Assembly: GCA_039990395.1 (NCBI GenBank)
Contig: JBDXFZ010000146.1
Span: 372,001 to 436,000, forward strand
Origin: CALINF01 sp039990395
GTDB taxonomy: Bacteria; Pseudomonadota; Gammaproteobacteria; Pseudomonadales; Halieaceae
Length of the DNA stretch: 64,000 nucleotides
Reading direction: 5' to 3'
The notes under the pieces are model-generated. The model was not told the origin of the DNA. It ran no database searches and saw only the letters and a list, made by a program, of their open reading frames with translations. A program made the translations under genes and the position numbers. This document shows, in pieces, positions 33,771 through 42,930 of this stretch (position 1 is its first letter; every line of letters begins with the position of its first letter).

Positions 33771-35576
33771 CTAGGAGCTTACATGAGTTTTAAGAACATG
33801 GAGAAATTGCTCACCGTATTTTTCTAGCTTTCTCGCGCCAACGCCAGATAGTCGGGCAAATTCGGCAGTGGAGCCGGGCATGGCATAGCACATCTCCTGC
33901 AGTGTTTTGTCATGGAATATCACATAGGGCGGGATACCCTGTTCCTCGGCCAACTGACGTCGACAATCACGCAGAGACTCCCACAGTGCAATATCGATAT
34001 CATCGGGAAGTGGGGTTCGTGTTGTCTTCCCGCTGCCTTTGGTGGCGGAGCTGCGTTGATCAAGTCGGAACGCAATGGATTGCTCACCCTTAAGAATAGG
34101 ACGACAGCTTTCCTCCAGGCGCAAAGCGCCAAAACCCTCCACATCGACGCTTAGATATCCTCGGCCAACCAACTGACGAAACACCGAGCGCCACTGGTTG
34201 GCATCCCAGTTGGTGCCTACCCCGAAAGTGGACAAGTGATGATGGTCGTTCTGAAAGACTTTGTCGTTCTCCGCGCCGCGAAGCACATCGATGAGGTGGT
34301 TCACACCAAAGCGCTGGCCGGTGCGATAGACCACACTTAATGCCATCTGCGCTGCTTCACTACCGTCCCATGTCGCTGCAGGTTCGAGGCATGTATCACA
34401 GTTTCCACAGGGTTCTGTCAGCGTGTCGCCAAAATAGGCCAGCAATGCCTCGCGCCTGCAGCTAGTGATTTCACAGAGACCCAGCATGGCATTGAGTCGC
34501 TGCTGCTCGCTGCGCTTGTGTAACTCACTGCCCTGGGAGCCAGCCATCATCTGTCGCAGCTTGATCACATCTTGTAGCCCATAGATCATCCATGCATTTG
34601 CTGGAGCGCCATCGCGGCCTGCACGGCCAGTCTCTTGATAGTAGGCCTCGATGGTCTTTGGCATATCAAGGTGTGCGACAAAGCGTACATCGGGTTTATC
34701 GATTCCCATGCCAAAAGCGATCGTTGCCACTATCACCACGCCTTCATCCCGCAAGAAACGTGCTTGGGTGTTTGCCCGTAGCTCGCTGTCCAAACCTGCG
34801 TGATAGGGCAGGGCATTGAAGCCCTGTTGCTGCAACCACTGCGCTGTGTCGTCGACTTTTTTGCGAGACAGGCAGTAGACAATACCCGCATCTCGAGGGT
34901 GCTCAGTACGCAGAAATTGTAACAACTGGGTTCTCGCTGTTTGCTTTAGCGCAATCCGGTAGCGAATGTTTGGACGATCGAAGCCTGCGATAAACTGTTG
35001 ACTGTCTTCCAGGCTCAGGCGCGTGATTATTTCCTGCTGTGTTCTAGCATCTGCCGTGGCAGTTAAAGCGATGCGGGGTACTTTTGGAAAGCGTGTACTC
35101 AACACACGCAGTTCCAGATAGTCGGCGCGAAAATCATGACCCCATTGCGATACGCAATGGGCTTCGTCTATCGCGAACAGGTTAATCTCGGTTGACTCCA
35201 GCAACTGCAGCGTACGCTCCTGAATCAGTCTCTCCGGCGCGATATACAGCAAGTCAATCTCGCCCTTAATCAGTGCCTCCTCGATACGAAGGGCTTGCTC
35301 GGGCGCTAATGTTGAATTGAGGAAGGCGGCTCTTACACCGGCCTGTTTCAGGGCTGCCACCTGGTCTTGCATCAGAGCGATCAGGGGAGAAACAACGACA
35401 CCACAGCCCGGCATTGCCAGGGCGGGAATTTGATAGCACAGCGACTTGCCACCACCTGTGGGCATCAGTACCAAGGCATGACCCCTACCCATAACGGTGT
35501 CGATCACTGCTTGCTGAGGCTCTCTGAATGCATCGTACCCGAAGGTATTTTGTAAAATGTCGAGAGCAGATAGCAT
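33771..35576 (-). CDS. recQ: ATP-dependent DNA helicase RecQ
   Basis: A 601-residue 3'-5' DNA helicase. Walker A LMPTGGGKSLCYQ, DEAH box FAIDEAHCVSQWGHDFR and helicase motif VI QETGRAGRDGAPA are present. The RQC zinc site has its Cys in CEITSCRREALL and EPCGNCDTCLE. An HRDC domain closes the protein (LWESLRDCRRQLAEEQGIPP). Full-length and typical of recombination/repair RecQ. It is divergent from the small SutA-like gene. Confidence 0.97.
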   Translation of the reverse strand: MLSALDILQNTFGYDAFREPQQAVIDTVMGRGHALVLMPTGGGKSLCYQIPALAMPGCGVVVSPLIALMQDQVAALKQAGVRAAFLNSTLAPEQALRIEEALIKGEIDLLYIAPERLIQERTLQLLESTEINLFAIDEAHCVSQWGHDFRADYLELRVLSTRFPKVPRIALTATADARTQQEIITRLSLEDSQQFIAGFDRPNIRYRIALKQTARTQLLQFLRTEHPRDAGIVYCLSRKKVDDTAQWLQQQGFNALPYHAGLDSELRANTQARFLRDEGVVIVATIAFGMGIDKPDVRFVAHLDMPKTIEAYYQETGRAGRDGAPANAWMIYGLQDVIKLRQMMAGSQGSELHKRSEQQRLNAMLGLCEITSCRREALLAYFGDTLTEPCGNCDTCLEPAATWDGSEAAQMALSVVYRTGQRFGVNHLIDVLRGAENDKVFQNDHHHLSTFGVGTNWDANQWRSVFRQLVGRGYLSVDVEGFGALRLEESCRPILKGEQSIAFRLDQRSSATKGSGKTTRTPLPDDIDIALWESLRDCRRQLAEEQGIPPYVIFHDKTLQEMCYAMPGSTAEFARLSGVGARKLEKYGEQFLHVLKTHVSS

Positions 35577-35659
35577 CGTTAGTCAGTATACCGGAGGCGG
35601 AGTGCTGGGGGTGAAGTGCGCCTCAGTACTTTTCCAGTAGAGGCCGATACGGGGCAGGG

Positions 35660-35682
35660 CGCTCCGCGACTTGAGCGGAGCG
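35660..35682 (+). repeat. Strong hairpin between recQ and the small SutA-like gene
   Basis: CGCTCCGC (35660-35667) and GCGGAGCG (35675-35682) with a 7-base loop, in the 209-base divergent gap. It is about 100 bases before the small gene and could be a leader structure. No T-run follows. Confidence 0.4.
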
Positions 35683-35785
35683 GGGTCAAAGCGGATGTTG
35701 TCAGATGCCTACCTGTGCAAAAAATTGCAAGCCTTGCGCACCAGGTGTATGATTGCTGGCCATTTCGAGATGACAAGGATAAATA

Positions 35786-35980
35786 ATGGCTGCTACACCA
35801 AAACGCGCCCCTGCCAAGAAGAAGCAACCTGCCGCAGTAGAAACTTCCGATTCCATCGCAGAGCAAACTGCCAAGTTCCTGAAGGAAGGTAACAAGATCG
35901 ACCAGATTCAATCCGGAATCAGTGGTATGCCAACCATGGCAAAGCCGCGATCAAACGGCGCTGTCCGCGCCGCCAAGTAA
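35786..35980 (+). CDS. Small Lys/Ala-rich protein with SutA-like core
   Basis: A 64-residue basic protein. AAGGATAA precedes the ATG. The N-terminal part is Lys/Ala/Pro-rich and flexible (KRAPAKKKQPAAVE), and the core AEQTAKFLKEGNKIDQI resembles the FLxxGGKxQxI segment of SutA, a small RNA-polymerase-binding regulator of Pseudomonas. The C-terminal tail is again basic. The likeness is short, so a transcription role is only suggested. The VOC gene ends four bases beyond its stop on the other strand. Confidence 0.6.
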   Translation: MAATPKRAPAKKKQPAAVETSDSIAEQTAKFLKEGNKIDQIQSGISGMPTMAKPRSNGAVRAAK

Positions 35981-35983
35981 GCT

Positions 35984-36355
35984 CTAGCCGAACTGGAAGA
36001 ATGCAATTTTGTTGCCGTCCAGATCCCGAATATAGGCACCATAGAAAACGTCTGGAATTCGTTGCCCGGGCTCGCCATCGCAAGTCGCACCTAGCGCAAT
36101 GGCTTTTTCATAGAGCGCGTCTACCGCTTCCTTAGACCCTGGGTTAATGGCAACCATGTTGCCATTGCCTGGCTGTGGGTCACTCTCGTCATAGGGAACG
36201 CATACAGCAATCATGGGTTGATCCATAGATTTACCAATCATGGCAATGCGACCCATATCGGCCTGCATAGTAGCGCCAAGGTCTGCGAGTAGTTCTGTGT
36301 AAAACGTTTTGGCGCGATCCATATCCGCCACACCCAGAGTCACGTATCCAATCAT
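35984..36355 (-). CDS. VOC-fold (glyoxalase/bleomycin-resistance-like) protein
   Basis: A 123-residue vicinal-oxygen-chelate fold protein: two beta-alpha-beta-beta-beta modules starting IGYVTLGVADMDRAKTFYTEL and ending YIRDLDGNKIAFFQFG. ATG 36355 is preferred to ATG 36367 because GGAGAA lies at the right distance before it and the earlier ATG has no ribosome site. Substrate unknown. Confidence 0.84.
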   Translation of the reverse strand: MIGYVTLGVADMDRAKTFYTELLADLGATMQADMGRIAMIGKSMDQPMIAVCVPYDESDPQPGNGNMVAINPGSKEAVDALYEKAIALGATCDGEPGQRIPDVFYGAYIRDLDGNKIAFFQFG

Positions 36356-36405
36356 ATTCTTCTCCATTAAGTCATATTGTTAAGTTCGAAAAGCTTTCCG
36401 CGTGA

Positions 36406-38577
36406 TCAGTTGCCCGCTTTGAAATCGCGGCGGAACTGGTGTAGCAATGGTTCAGTGTAGCCACTTGGCTGGCTCTTACCTTCGAAGATAAGAGCCAGGG
36501 CAGCGCGAAACGCGAAGCCATCGTAGCCAGGTGCCATCGGCTGATAGAGCGGGTCGCTGGCATTCTGCTGATCAACAACCAGCGCCATGCGCTGCATGGT
36601 TTCGTTAACTTGATCCGCAGTACAGATGCCATGCTCAAGCCAGTTGGTGATATGTTGGCTTGAGATCCGCAGAGTTGCCCGATCCTCCATCAGCCCAACA
36701 TGATTGATATCGGGTACTTTTGAGCACCCCACGCCCTGATCTATCCAGCGAACAACATAGCCCAGAATTCCCTGAGCGTTATTGTCCAGCTCTGCCTGAA
36801 TTTCATCCGCAGACATCGACGCGTCCGCTGCCATGACGGGCACTGTAAGGATGTCGTTGAGAGATGCCGGCGTCCGTTCTGCAATCACAGCCTGTTGCTC
36901 AGCTACATTAACTTGATGATAGTGGATACTGTGAAGGGTAGCGCCATTGGGAGACGGCACCCAGGCCGTAGTAGCGCCGGAACGGGGGTGGCCGATTTTT
37001 TGCGCTAACATTGCCGCCATTTCGTCCGGCATCGCCCACATCCCTTTGCCGATCTGTGCGCGACCAGCCAGTCCGCACGCAAGCCCGGTATCAACGTTCC
37101 AGTCCTCGTACGCGCTTATCCAGGGTTGCGACTTCATCTGTGTTTTGGGCACCATGGGGCCGGCCAGCATGCTGGTATGAATCTCGTCGCCTGTGCGATC
37201 AAGGAAGCCCGTATTGATGAAAACGACGCGCTCTCGTGCTTCGTGAATGCAATTTTTGAGATTGATTGTGGTGCGTCGCTCCTCATCCATGATGCCAATT
37301 TTGAGTGTGTTTGCATCCAGGCCGAGAATGCCTTCGACGGCGGCGAATAGTTCAACAGCAAACCGGACCTCTTCCGGGCCATGCATCTTGGGCTTCACAA
37401 TATATACAGACCCGGTCCTTGAGTTGCCGTGCGACTGGCCGCGCTTCAGGTCGTGCATGGCTGCCAGGCTGGTGAGTAGGGTGTCCAGAATGCCCTCAGG
37501 GATCTCATTGCCCTTGCTATCTAGCACCGCTGGCGTTGTCATCAGATGCCCAACATTGCGTACGAACAGTAAGCTGCGTCCGTGTAGTGAAATTTCACCA
37601 CCGGTGGAGCTGGTATAGCCGCGGTCTGCCTGTAGGTTACGAGTCACCGTGCGACCTGACTTCTCAAATGAGTCTTGCAGGTCGCCTTTCATCAAGCCGA
37701 GCCAGTTTCGATACACTTCTGTTTTGTCTTGAGCATCGACTGCCGCTACCGAATCTTCGCAGTCCATAATGGTAGTAACTGCCGCTTCAACCAATAGGTC
37801 TTTGACCCCGGCCAGATCATCCTTGCCAATATTGTGCTCACGATCGATCTGAATCTCGATGTGAAGATTATTGTTGCGCAGCAGAATGGCCGTGGGTGCT
37901 GCGGTATCCCCCCGGTAGCCAATGAATTGGTCTGGATTACCAAGCATCGCCGTGCTGCCATCTTTTAGATTCACCTGCAGAGTCCCATCAACGACCGTGT
38001 AGGCGATGGAATCATGGTGGCTGGCCCCAGCCAACGGCGTTGCCTGATCCAGATGATTGCGGGCGAAATCTATGACTTTCCTACCCCGGACCGGGTTGTA
38101 GCCGGGTCCTTTATCCGCGCCATTTTCCTCAGAGATCGCATCTGTGCCATACAGTGCATCGTAGAGACTCCCCCAGCGCGCATTGGCTGCATTCAGCGCA
38201 AATCGGGCGTTCTTCACAGGCACCACCAATTGAGGGCCTGCCTGATGTGCAATTTCAGTATCCACATTCTCTGTGCTTATAGAGAAATCATTGACTACCG
38301 GTAACAGGTAGCCTATTTCCTGTAAGAAAGTGCGATAGCTTGCGAGCTGCGTATCGTGCCAAACATTGTCGCGATGCCACTGATCAATTTGACTCTGTAG
38401 CTCTTCACGACGGTTTAGCAGGCTGGCATTAGCCGGGCCATATTCCTTTACTAGCGCAGCAAGTCCGGACCAAACTTGGTCAGCTTCCAGGCCCGTTCCC
38501 GGCACCATCTCATCGTTTACCAGTGCGTACAGGTCTGCGCTGATCTGGAGTTCGCTGTCGGTAATGTAGTGAGTCAT
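36406..38577 (-). CDS. glcB: Malate synthase G
   Basis: Glyoxylate + acetyl-CoA to malate; 723 residues, the normal length of the monomeric G isoform. Recognisable stretches: ENVDTEIAHQAGPQLVVP, NAANARWGSLYDALYGTDAI, MDCEDSVAAVDAQDK, SRTGSVYIVKPKMHGPEEV (active-site Arg), IGIMDEERRTTINL, NTGFLDRTGDEIHT and DQGVGCSKVPDINHVGLMED. No isocitrate lyase is in the window, so it may serve glycolate/glyoxylate use as well as the glyoxylate shunt. Confidence 0.98.
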   Translation of the reverse strand: MTHYITDSELQISADLYALVNDEMVPGTGLEADQVWSGLAALVKEYGPANASLLNRREELQSQIDQWHRDNVWHDTQLASYRTFLQEIGYLLPVVNDFSISTENVDTEIAHQAGPQLVVPVKNARFALNAANARWGSLYDALYGTDAISEENGADKGPGYNPVRGRKVIDFARNHLDQATPLAGASHHDSIAYTVVDGTLQVNLKDGSTAMLGNPDQFIGYRGDTAAPTAILLRNNNLHIEIQIDREHNIGKDDLAGVKDLLVEAAVTTIMDCEDSVAAVDAQDKTEVYRNWLGLMKGDLQDSFEKSGRTVTRNLQADRGYTSSTGGEISLHGRSLLFVRNVGHLMTTPAVLDSKGNEIPEGILDTLLTSLAAMHDLKRGQSHGNSRTGSVYIVKPKMHGPEEVRFAVELFAAVEGILGLDANTLKIGIMDEERRTTINLKNCIHEARERVVFINTGFLDRTGDEIHTSMLAGPMVPKTQMKSQPWISAYEDWNVDTGLACGLAGRAQIGKGMWAMPDEMAAMLAQKIGHPRSGATTAWVPSPNGATLHSIHYHQVNVAEQQAVIAERTPASLNDILTVPVMAADASMSADEIQAELDNNAQGILGYVVRWIDQGVGCSKVPDINHVGLMEDRATLRISSQHITNWLEHGICTADQVNETMQRMALVVDQQNASDPLYQPMAPGYDGFAFRAALALIFEGKSQPSGYTEPLLHQFRRDFKAGN

Positions 38578-38761
38578 GATGCTTTATTCCTGCAGTAACA
38601 ATGTGTGGACACGCGCGCTAGGTTACGCCAGTGGCATACCAATGGTCGTTCTGGCGCAAAACCGGGATGCGAAGATTACCGCATGGGCAATAGCAGCGCT
38701 AATCGCCGCTCTTATGCTGGAAATACGCCCTGCTTATGGGTGCTCCAATCTTGGGTAACCC

Positions 38762-38798
38762 GGTGCCGGGCAACACGATGCTTCTGCTACCCGGCACC
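38762..38798. repeat. Inverted repeat between malate synthase and redoxin genes
   Basis: GGTGCCGGG (38762-38770) and CCCGGCACC (38790-38798), 19-base loop, in the 271-base gap ahead of glcB. No T-run on either side. It lies 50 bases past the leftward redoxin stop, so it may mark that transcript's end or the leader of glcB. The rest of the gap shows nothing I can name. Confidence 0.4.
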
Positions 38799-38848
38799 AG
38801 ATACGTTCTCGGCATAAAAGCAAAGCAAGCTGCGACGCTTTTCTACGA

Positions 38849-39490
38849 CTACTGTTCTTCAAGCCCGAGTGCTTGACTGGCAAAGGCGAGTGCTGCGGCG
38901 GAATCCACGCGAGCGCTGTACGCCTCAAGGAACAATTTGCCGACTATCTGGCCCTGTGGATTAATAACAATCATGCCGGGGTGGGGAATGCCATATTGCC
39001 GGTCACCGGGTACATAGTCAGTATTAAGCAAGCCCAGCGTTTTGAACGTTAGTGCGTCCACGTCTGACAGTATCGGAATTGTGATGCCGAATTTGTCGAT
39101 GAACTGCTGTTGTAGCTCTGGTTTGTCATACGTAATACCCACCAGGGCGATGCCTGCCGCGTCGAAGTCTTGTTTGTACGCTTGTAATTGCACCATCTGC
39201 TTCATGCAATAGGGGCACCATTCCAGCGATCGACTTGCAACAAACGCAATGCCGTTTGGACCAGCAAATTCGCTGAGTACAGAGATCTCCCGGCCTTGAT
39301 AAACAGCCCTGACACCCGGAAAGTTGGACCCTAGTGCTGGCCCTGGATCGAAGCTATCGGTATCTGCTGGTACAAACATATTCTCTGTGAGCTTCTCAAA
39401 CGCCGCTTCCTTGACGTCAACTCGATACATATAGACAAGAGCTGTTGCTGTCGCCAGAGCGACTGCCGCCGCAACCAGAACCTTTTTCAT
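38849..39490 (-). CDS. Membrane-anchored or exported redoxin (AhpC/TSA-like)
   Basis: A 213-residue thioredoxin-fold protein behind an N-terminal hydrophobic segment (VLVAAAVALATATALVYMY). ATG 39490 has AAGGGAA eight bases upstream; an ORF extending to 39625 would overlap the divergent gene and lacks support. The active site is SLEWCPYCMKQM (CPYC), with a later cis-Pro region in YGIPHPGMIVINPQGQIVG. This fits a periplasmic peroxiredoxin/thiol reductase-like role. Confidence 0.82.
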   Translation of the reverse strand: MKKVLVAAAVALATATALVYMYRVDVKEAAFEKLTENMFVPADTDSFDPGPALGSNFPGVRAVYQGREISVLSEFAGPNGIAFVASRSLEWCPYCMKQMVQLQAYKQDFDAAGIALVGITYDKPELQQQFIDKFGITIPILSDVDALTFKTLGLLNTDYVPGDRQYGIPHPGMIVINPQGQIVGKLFLEAYSARVDSAAALAFASQALGLEEQ

Positions 39491-39624
39491 TACTGATGTT
39501 CCCTTAGAGTGAATGAGTTGATGTGAGTTTAACTGATAGGCAAGCGCAGAGCAGAGTGTCTTGTTCGTTGCTCCCATAACCGCGTATGCTTGTGTTTTGG
39601 AGTTCGGACACATGAAAACGTTCA

Positions 39625-41352
39625 ATGTTTGATCAACTGATCATTTTCTGCCTGTTTCTGTGGCTGCTCGGCAGCCTCATCTTTACAGATTGGCCGGCGT
39701 CCTGGATATTTGTGAGCGCAATGTTGGCCAGTTACTTTCTCGGCCTGGTCGACACCGCGGAAGTGCTCTCCAAGGCAAGTAATACTGGGCTCATTACGCT
39801 GCTACTATTGTTGCTAGTCTCCATAGGGCTCGAGAAGCTGTCGTGGCTTACGCGCCTGTCGGGTCGCCTGATCTCCCCCAACTACACTCTGTCCCTATTG
39901 CGGCTGGGCGCGGTGACTGCCGTATTCTCTGCGTTTGTTAACAACACCGCTGTTGTGGCAACGCTGGCTCATACGGTGCGCAGTAATCGCCACCATCCTG
40001 CCTCGAGACTACTAATCCCGCTTTCGTATGCAGCCATATTGGGCGGCACCATGACGCTGATCGGTACGTCTACCAATCTGATCGTGAGCAGTTTTCTCGA
40101 AGATGCCACGGGCCAGGGGCTAGCCTTCTTTGATTTCTTTGCCATCGGAGCCACTGCCACGGTACTGGGTCTTGGCGTACTGTTGCTTGCTGCGCGCTTA
40201 CTTCCCTCCGAAGGTACGGAGCAGCTGGATGTTAATGAATACCTGATAGAAGCTGACGTTGCTGATGACTCTCGTTTGATCGGTAAATCGATTGCGGCCA
40301 ACGGACTGCGTGAGTTGGAAGATCTGTTTCTTGTTGAAATTGTGCGAGGAAGAAACCTGCTGTCTCCAGTGGCTCCCCACGAAATACTGGAAGCTGGTGA
40401 CAAGCTCATTTTTAGCGGTGATATCAAGCAAGTAGCCGCGCTTGAAGCCTATGACGGTCTGAAGCTGTTTGCCATAGAGGAGGGGTTGCTAAGCGAAAAT
40501 ATGACCGAAGTCATCGTTATGCCCAATGCTGCTATCGAGGGAAAGACGATCAAGGCAGCTGGCTTTCGGTCGCTCTTTGATGCTGCGGTGGTTGGGTTGC
40601 GCCGCGGCGGTAAGCGTCTGTCCGGCAAGCTTGGCAGTATCACTATTCAAGCCGGCGATAATCTCATGCTGGCAGTGGGTCCTGATTTTAACGATCGCAA
40701 GAACCTGGATAAGAACTTTGTCGTTGTCGATGAAGCGGTAGCAGGTGCTCAGGCTAGCCCCTTGCAAAATTGGCTTGTTTCGCTGGGGTTGTTTGGCGTT
40801 GTTTCGCTTGCCGCGCTGGAGATATTACCGCTGATTAAAGGGTTGGCGTTTCTCCTGGCCTGTATGCTGGCACTGCAGATCGTCAAAGGTTCCGAACTGC
40901 GGCGCCGCTTTCCGTTTGAATTATGGTTGATTATCGCGTCTGCACTTACGCTGACTCAGGCATTAACCAACTCGGGCCTGGTAGTTTTGTTAACCGACAG
41001 TATTCACAGCCAGTTAACCGGGTTTGGTCCGTATGTGGCGCTCGCTGGAGTGTACTTCGGCACGCTTTTACTGACTGAGTTAATGACTAATAACGCTGCG
41101 GCCGCCCTGGTTTTTCCTATCGCATTTGGGTTGGCAGAAAGTTATGGCCTTAGTCCTATGCCCTTCGTGATGTGCGTTGCGTATGGCGCCAGCGCCAGTT
41201 TCTTGACGCCCTATGGCTATACAACAAACTTGATAGTGCAGAACCTCGGAGGGTACGGCTTGCGCGATTATTTCCGGTCCGGCCTGCCCATGTCGATTGC
41301 CTATTCTACCGTCGTGCTAGTACTGGTGCCGATCTTGTTTCCATTTCAGTAG
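39625..41352 (+). CDS. SLC13-family permease with two RCK_C (TrkA-C) domains
   Basis: A 575-residue DASS/SLC13 sodium-anion symporter-like protein. Two SNT-type motifs are present, IGTSTNLIVSSF in the first half and YGYTTNLIVQN in the second. Between the membrane halves, residues about 200-370 contain two cytosolic TrkA-C domains (DDSRLIGKSIAANGLRELED; EGKTIKAAGFRSLFDAAVVG). Such proteins carry sulfate, dicarboxylates or similar anions. The next gene starts nine bases later with its ribosome site in the stop codon region. Confidence 0.87.
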   Translation: MFDQLIIFCLFLWLLGSLIFTDWPASWIFVSAMLASYFLGLVDTAEVLSKASNTGLITLLLLLLVSIGLEKLSWLTRLSGRLISPNYTLSLLRLGAVTAVFSAFVNNTAVVATLAHTVRSNRHHPASRLLIPLSYAAILGGTMTLIGTSTNLIVSSFLEDATGQGLAFFDFFAIGATATVLGLGVLLLAARLLPSEGTEQLDVNEYLIEADVADDSRLIGKSIAANGLRELEDLFLVEIVRGRNLLSPVAPHEILEAGDKLIFSGDIKQVAALEAYDGLKLFAIEEGLLSENMTEVIVMPNAAIEGKTIKAAGFRSLFDAAVVGLRRGGKRLSGKLGSITIQAGDNLMLAVGPDFNDRKNLDKNFVVVDEAVAGAQASPLQNWLVSLGLFGVVSLAALEILPLIKGLAFLLACMLALQIVKGSELRRRFPFELWLIIASALTLTQALTNSGLVVLLTDSIHSQLTGFGPYVALAGVYFGTLLLTELMTNNAAAALVFPIAFGLAESYGLSPMPFVMCVAYGASASFLTPYGYTTNLIVQNLGGYGLRDYFRSGLPMSIAYSTVVLVLVPILFPFQ

Positions 41353-41361
41353 GAGAACTCC

Positions 41362-42915
41362 ATGATTTCCATGCCACAGATGATCGAACGCGCGGCCAGG
41401 CTAAACCCGAAGGGTTTGGCAACGCGCTGCAATGGTCGCCAACACAACTGGCAGGAAACGGGTAATCGTATCAGTCGTCTGGGTAGTGCGCTCAATCACC
41501 TGCCGTTTGGAGAGGGTGACAGGGTTGGTATCCTCAGTCTGAATAGCGATCGCTACTATGAAGCATTGTTTGCGATTGTTTGGGCTGGCTATTGTGTCGT
41601 GCCTCTAAACACTCGATGGGCGGTTCCGGAAAACGACTACGCCCTTACCGACTCAGGTACTCGAGCGCTGTTTTTCGATGATAGCTTCGAGGCACAAGCG
41701 CATGAGCTGCTTGATTCGGTCGCATCACTCACAACTGCTATCTACATGGGGGAGGGGGATTGTCCGCCCTGGGCGCAATCATTAGAGTCGATGATTGATC
41801 AGGCTAAACCTTGCACTGCATCGCCGCGATCGGGTGAGGATATGGCGGGAATTTTTTATACGGGCGGCACCACGGGTTTTCCCAAAGGCGTGATGCAAAG
41901 TCATCGTGCTATCTGGGCCAGTGCCATGGGGTCTGTGCCCTATTTCAAAATGGCCCGAGACAGCATTTATCTACACGCTGCACCGATGTTTCATATGGCC
42001 GACCTGGCAGGCTCAATGGGGGCCACGCTGAACTGCGCGGGTAACGTTATGTTGACGAGTTTTGAGCCGGGGCAGGCCCTAAAGACAATTGCCAATGAAG
42101 GCATCACTCATACTTTGTGGGTACCCGCTATGATTAAGATGGCGCTTAATCACCCAGAGGCCGGTATCGTGGATGGTTCTGCAATGGAGTGCATCCTCTA
42201 TGGCGCCTCGCCCATGCCCGCTGCCACTTTGGAACAGTGCATGTCTATCTGGCCAGACGTAGGTTTGGTGCAGGCTTATGGTCAAACGGAGCTTGCGCCC
42301 GTTGTCACCATGCTATCAGCGGAAGATCACCGTACCGGTGGGGAGCGCTTGAAGTCAGCAGGTAGGCCCACCCCGGTAAATGATGTCCGAATTGTTGGCG
42401 CCGACGGCGAAGACTGCGCTACCGGCGTTTCGGGCGAGGTGGTGGTAAGGGGGCCTCACACTATGTTGGGTTACTGGAATAAACCTGATGAAACCGCCAA
42501 GGCACTGCAAAACGGATGGGTTTTCACTGGTGATGCGGGTTTGTTTGACGACGAGGGGTTTCTCTACATCGTCGATCGCGTGAAAGATATGGTGGTGACG
42601 GGTGGTGAGAACGTGTTCACAACAGAGGTGGAAAATGCGGTGATCAGCCACCCTGCCGTACAGGATGTTGCGGTGATCGGAATACCCCATGATGACTGGG
42701 GGGAGGCGGTGCACGCCATTGTAATATTGCATGAAGATCAGTCTGTATCTGAGGATGAGCTTGTCGAGCACTGCAGAGCTAAAATTGCGGGATATAAGCT
42801 GCCCAAGGGTTTTACGTATAGGGAAGAGCCACTGCCATTGTCAGGCGCGGGGAAGGTGCTTAAGACCGAGCTGCGTAAGCCCTGGTGGGAAGGTAGAGAC
42901 CGGCAGGTAGGCTAG
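41362..42915 (+). CDS. Acyl-CoA synthetase (AMP-binding family)
   Basis: A 517-residue adenylate-forming enzyme that activates a carboxylic acid to acyl-AMP and then acyl-CoA. P-loop IFYTGGTTGFPKGVMQSH, A5 region VQAYGQTELAP, A7 FTGDAGLFDDEGFLYIVDR with KDMVVTGGENVF, and catalytic Lys in GAGKVLKTELRK. Length and motifs fit medium- or long-chain acid ligases. It lies directly downstream of an anion permease (AGGAGAA overlapping its stop), which suggests import and activation of a carboxylate. That link is inference. Confidence 0.92.
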   Translation: MISMPQMIERAARLNPKGLATRCNGRQHNWQETGNRISRLGSALNHLPFGEGDRVGILSLNSDRYYEALFAIVWAGYCVVPLNTRWAVPENDYALTDSGTRALFFDDSFEAQAHELLDSVASLTTAIYMGEGDCPPWAQSLESMIDQAKPCTASPRSGEDMAGIFYTGGTTGFPKGVMQSHRAIWASAMGSVPYFKMARDSIYLHAAPMFHMADLAGSMGATLNCAGNVMLTSFEPGQALKTIANEGITHTLWVPAMIKMALNHPEAGIVDGSAMECILYGASPMPAATLEQCMSIWPDVGLVQAYGQTELAPVVTMLSAEDHRTGGERLKSAGRPTPVNDVRIVGADGEDCATGVSGEVVVRGPHTMLGYWNKPDETAKALQNGWVFTGDAGLFDDEGFLYIVDRVKDMVVTGGENVFTTEVENAVISHPAVQDVAVIGIPHDDWGEAVHAIVILHEDQSVSEDELVEHCRAKIAGYKLPKGFTYREEPLPLSGAGKVLKTELRKPWWEGRDRQVG

Positions 42916-42930
42916 TAGTCGATGGAGCTG

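Noticed and set aside
38578..38848. Short reading frames in the gap between malate synthase and redoxin genes
   Set aside because: No ribosome site or protein-like pattern; the inverted repeat explains the only visible structure.
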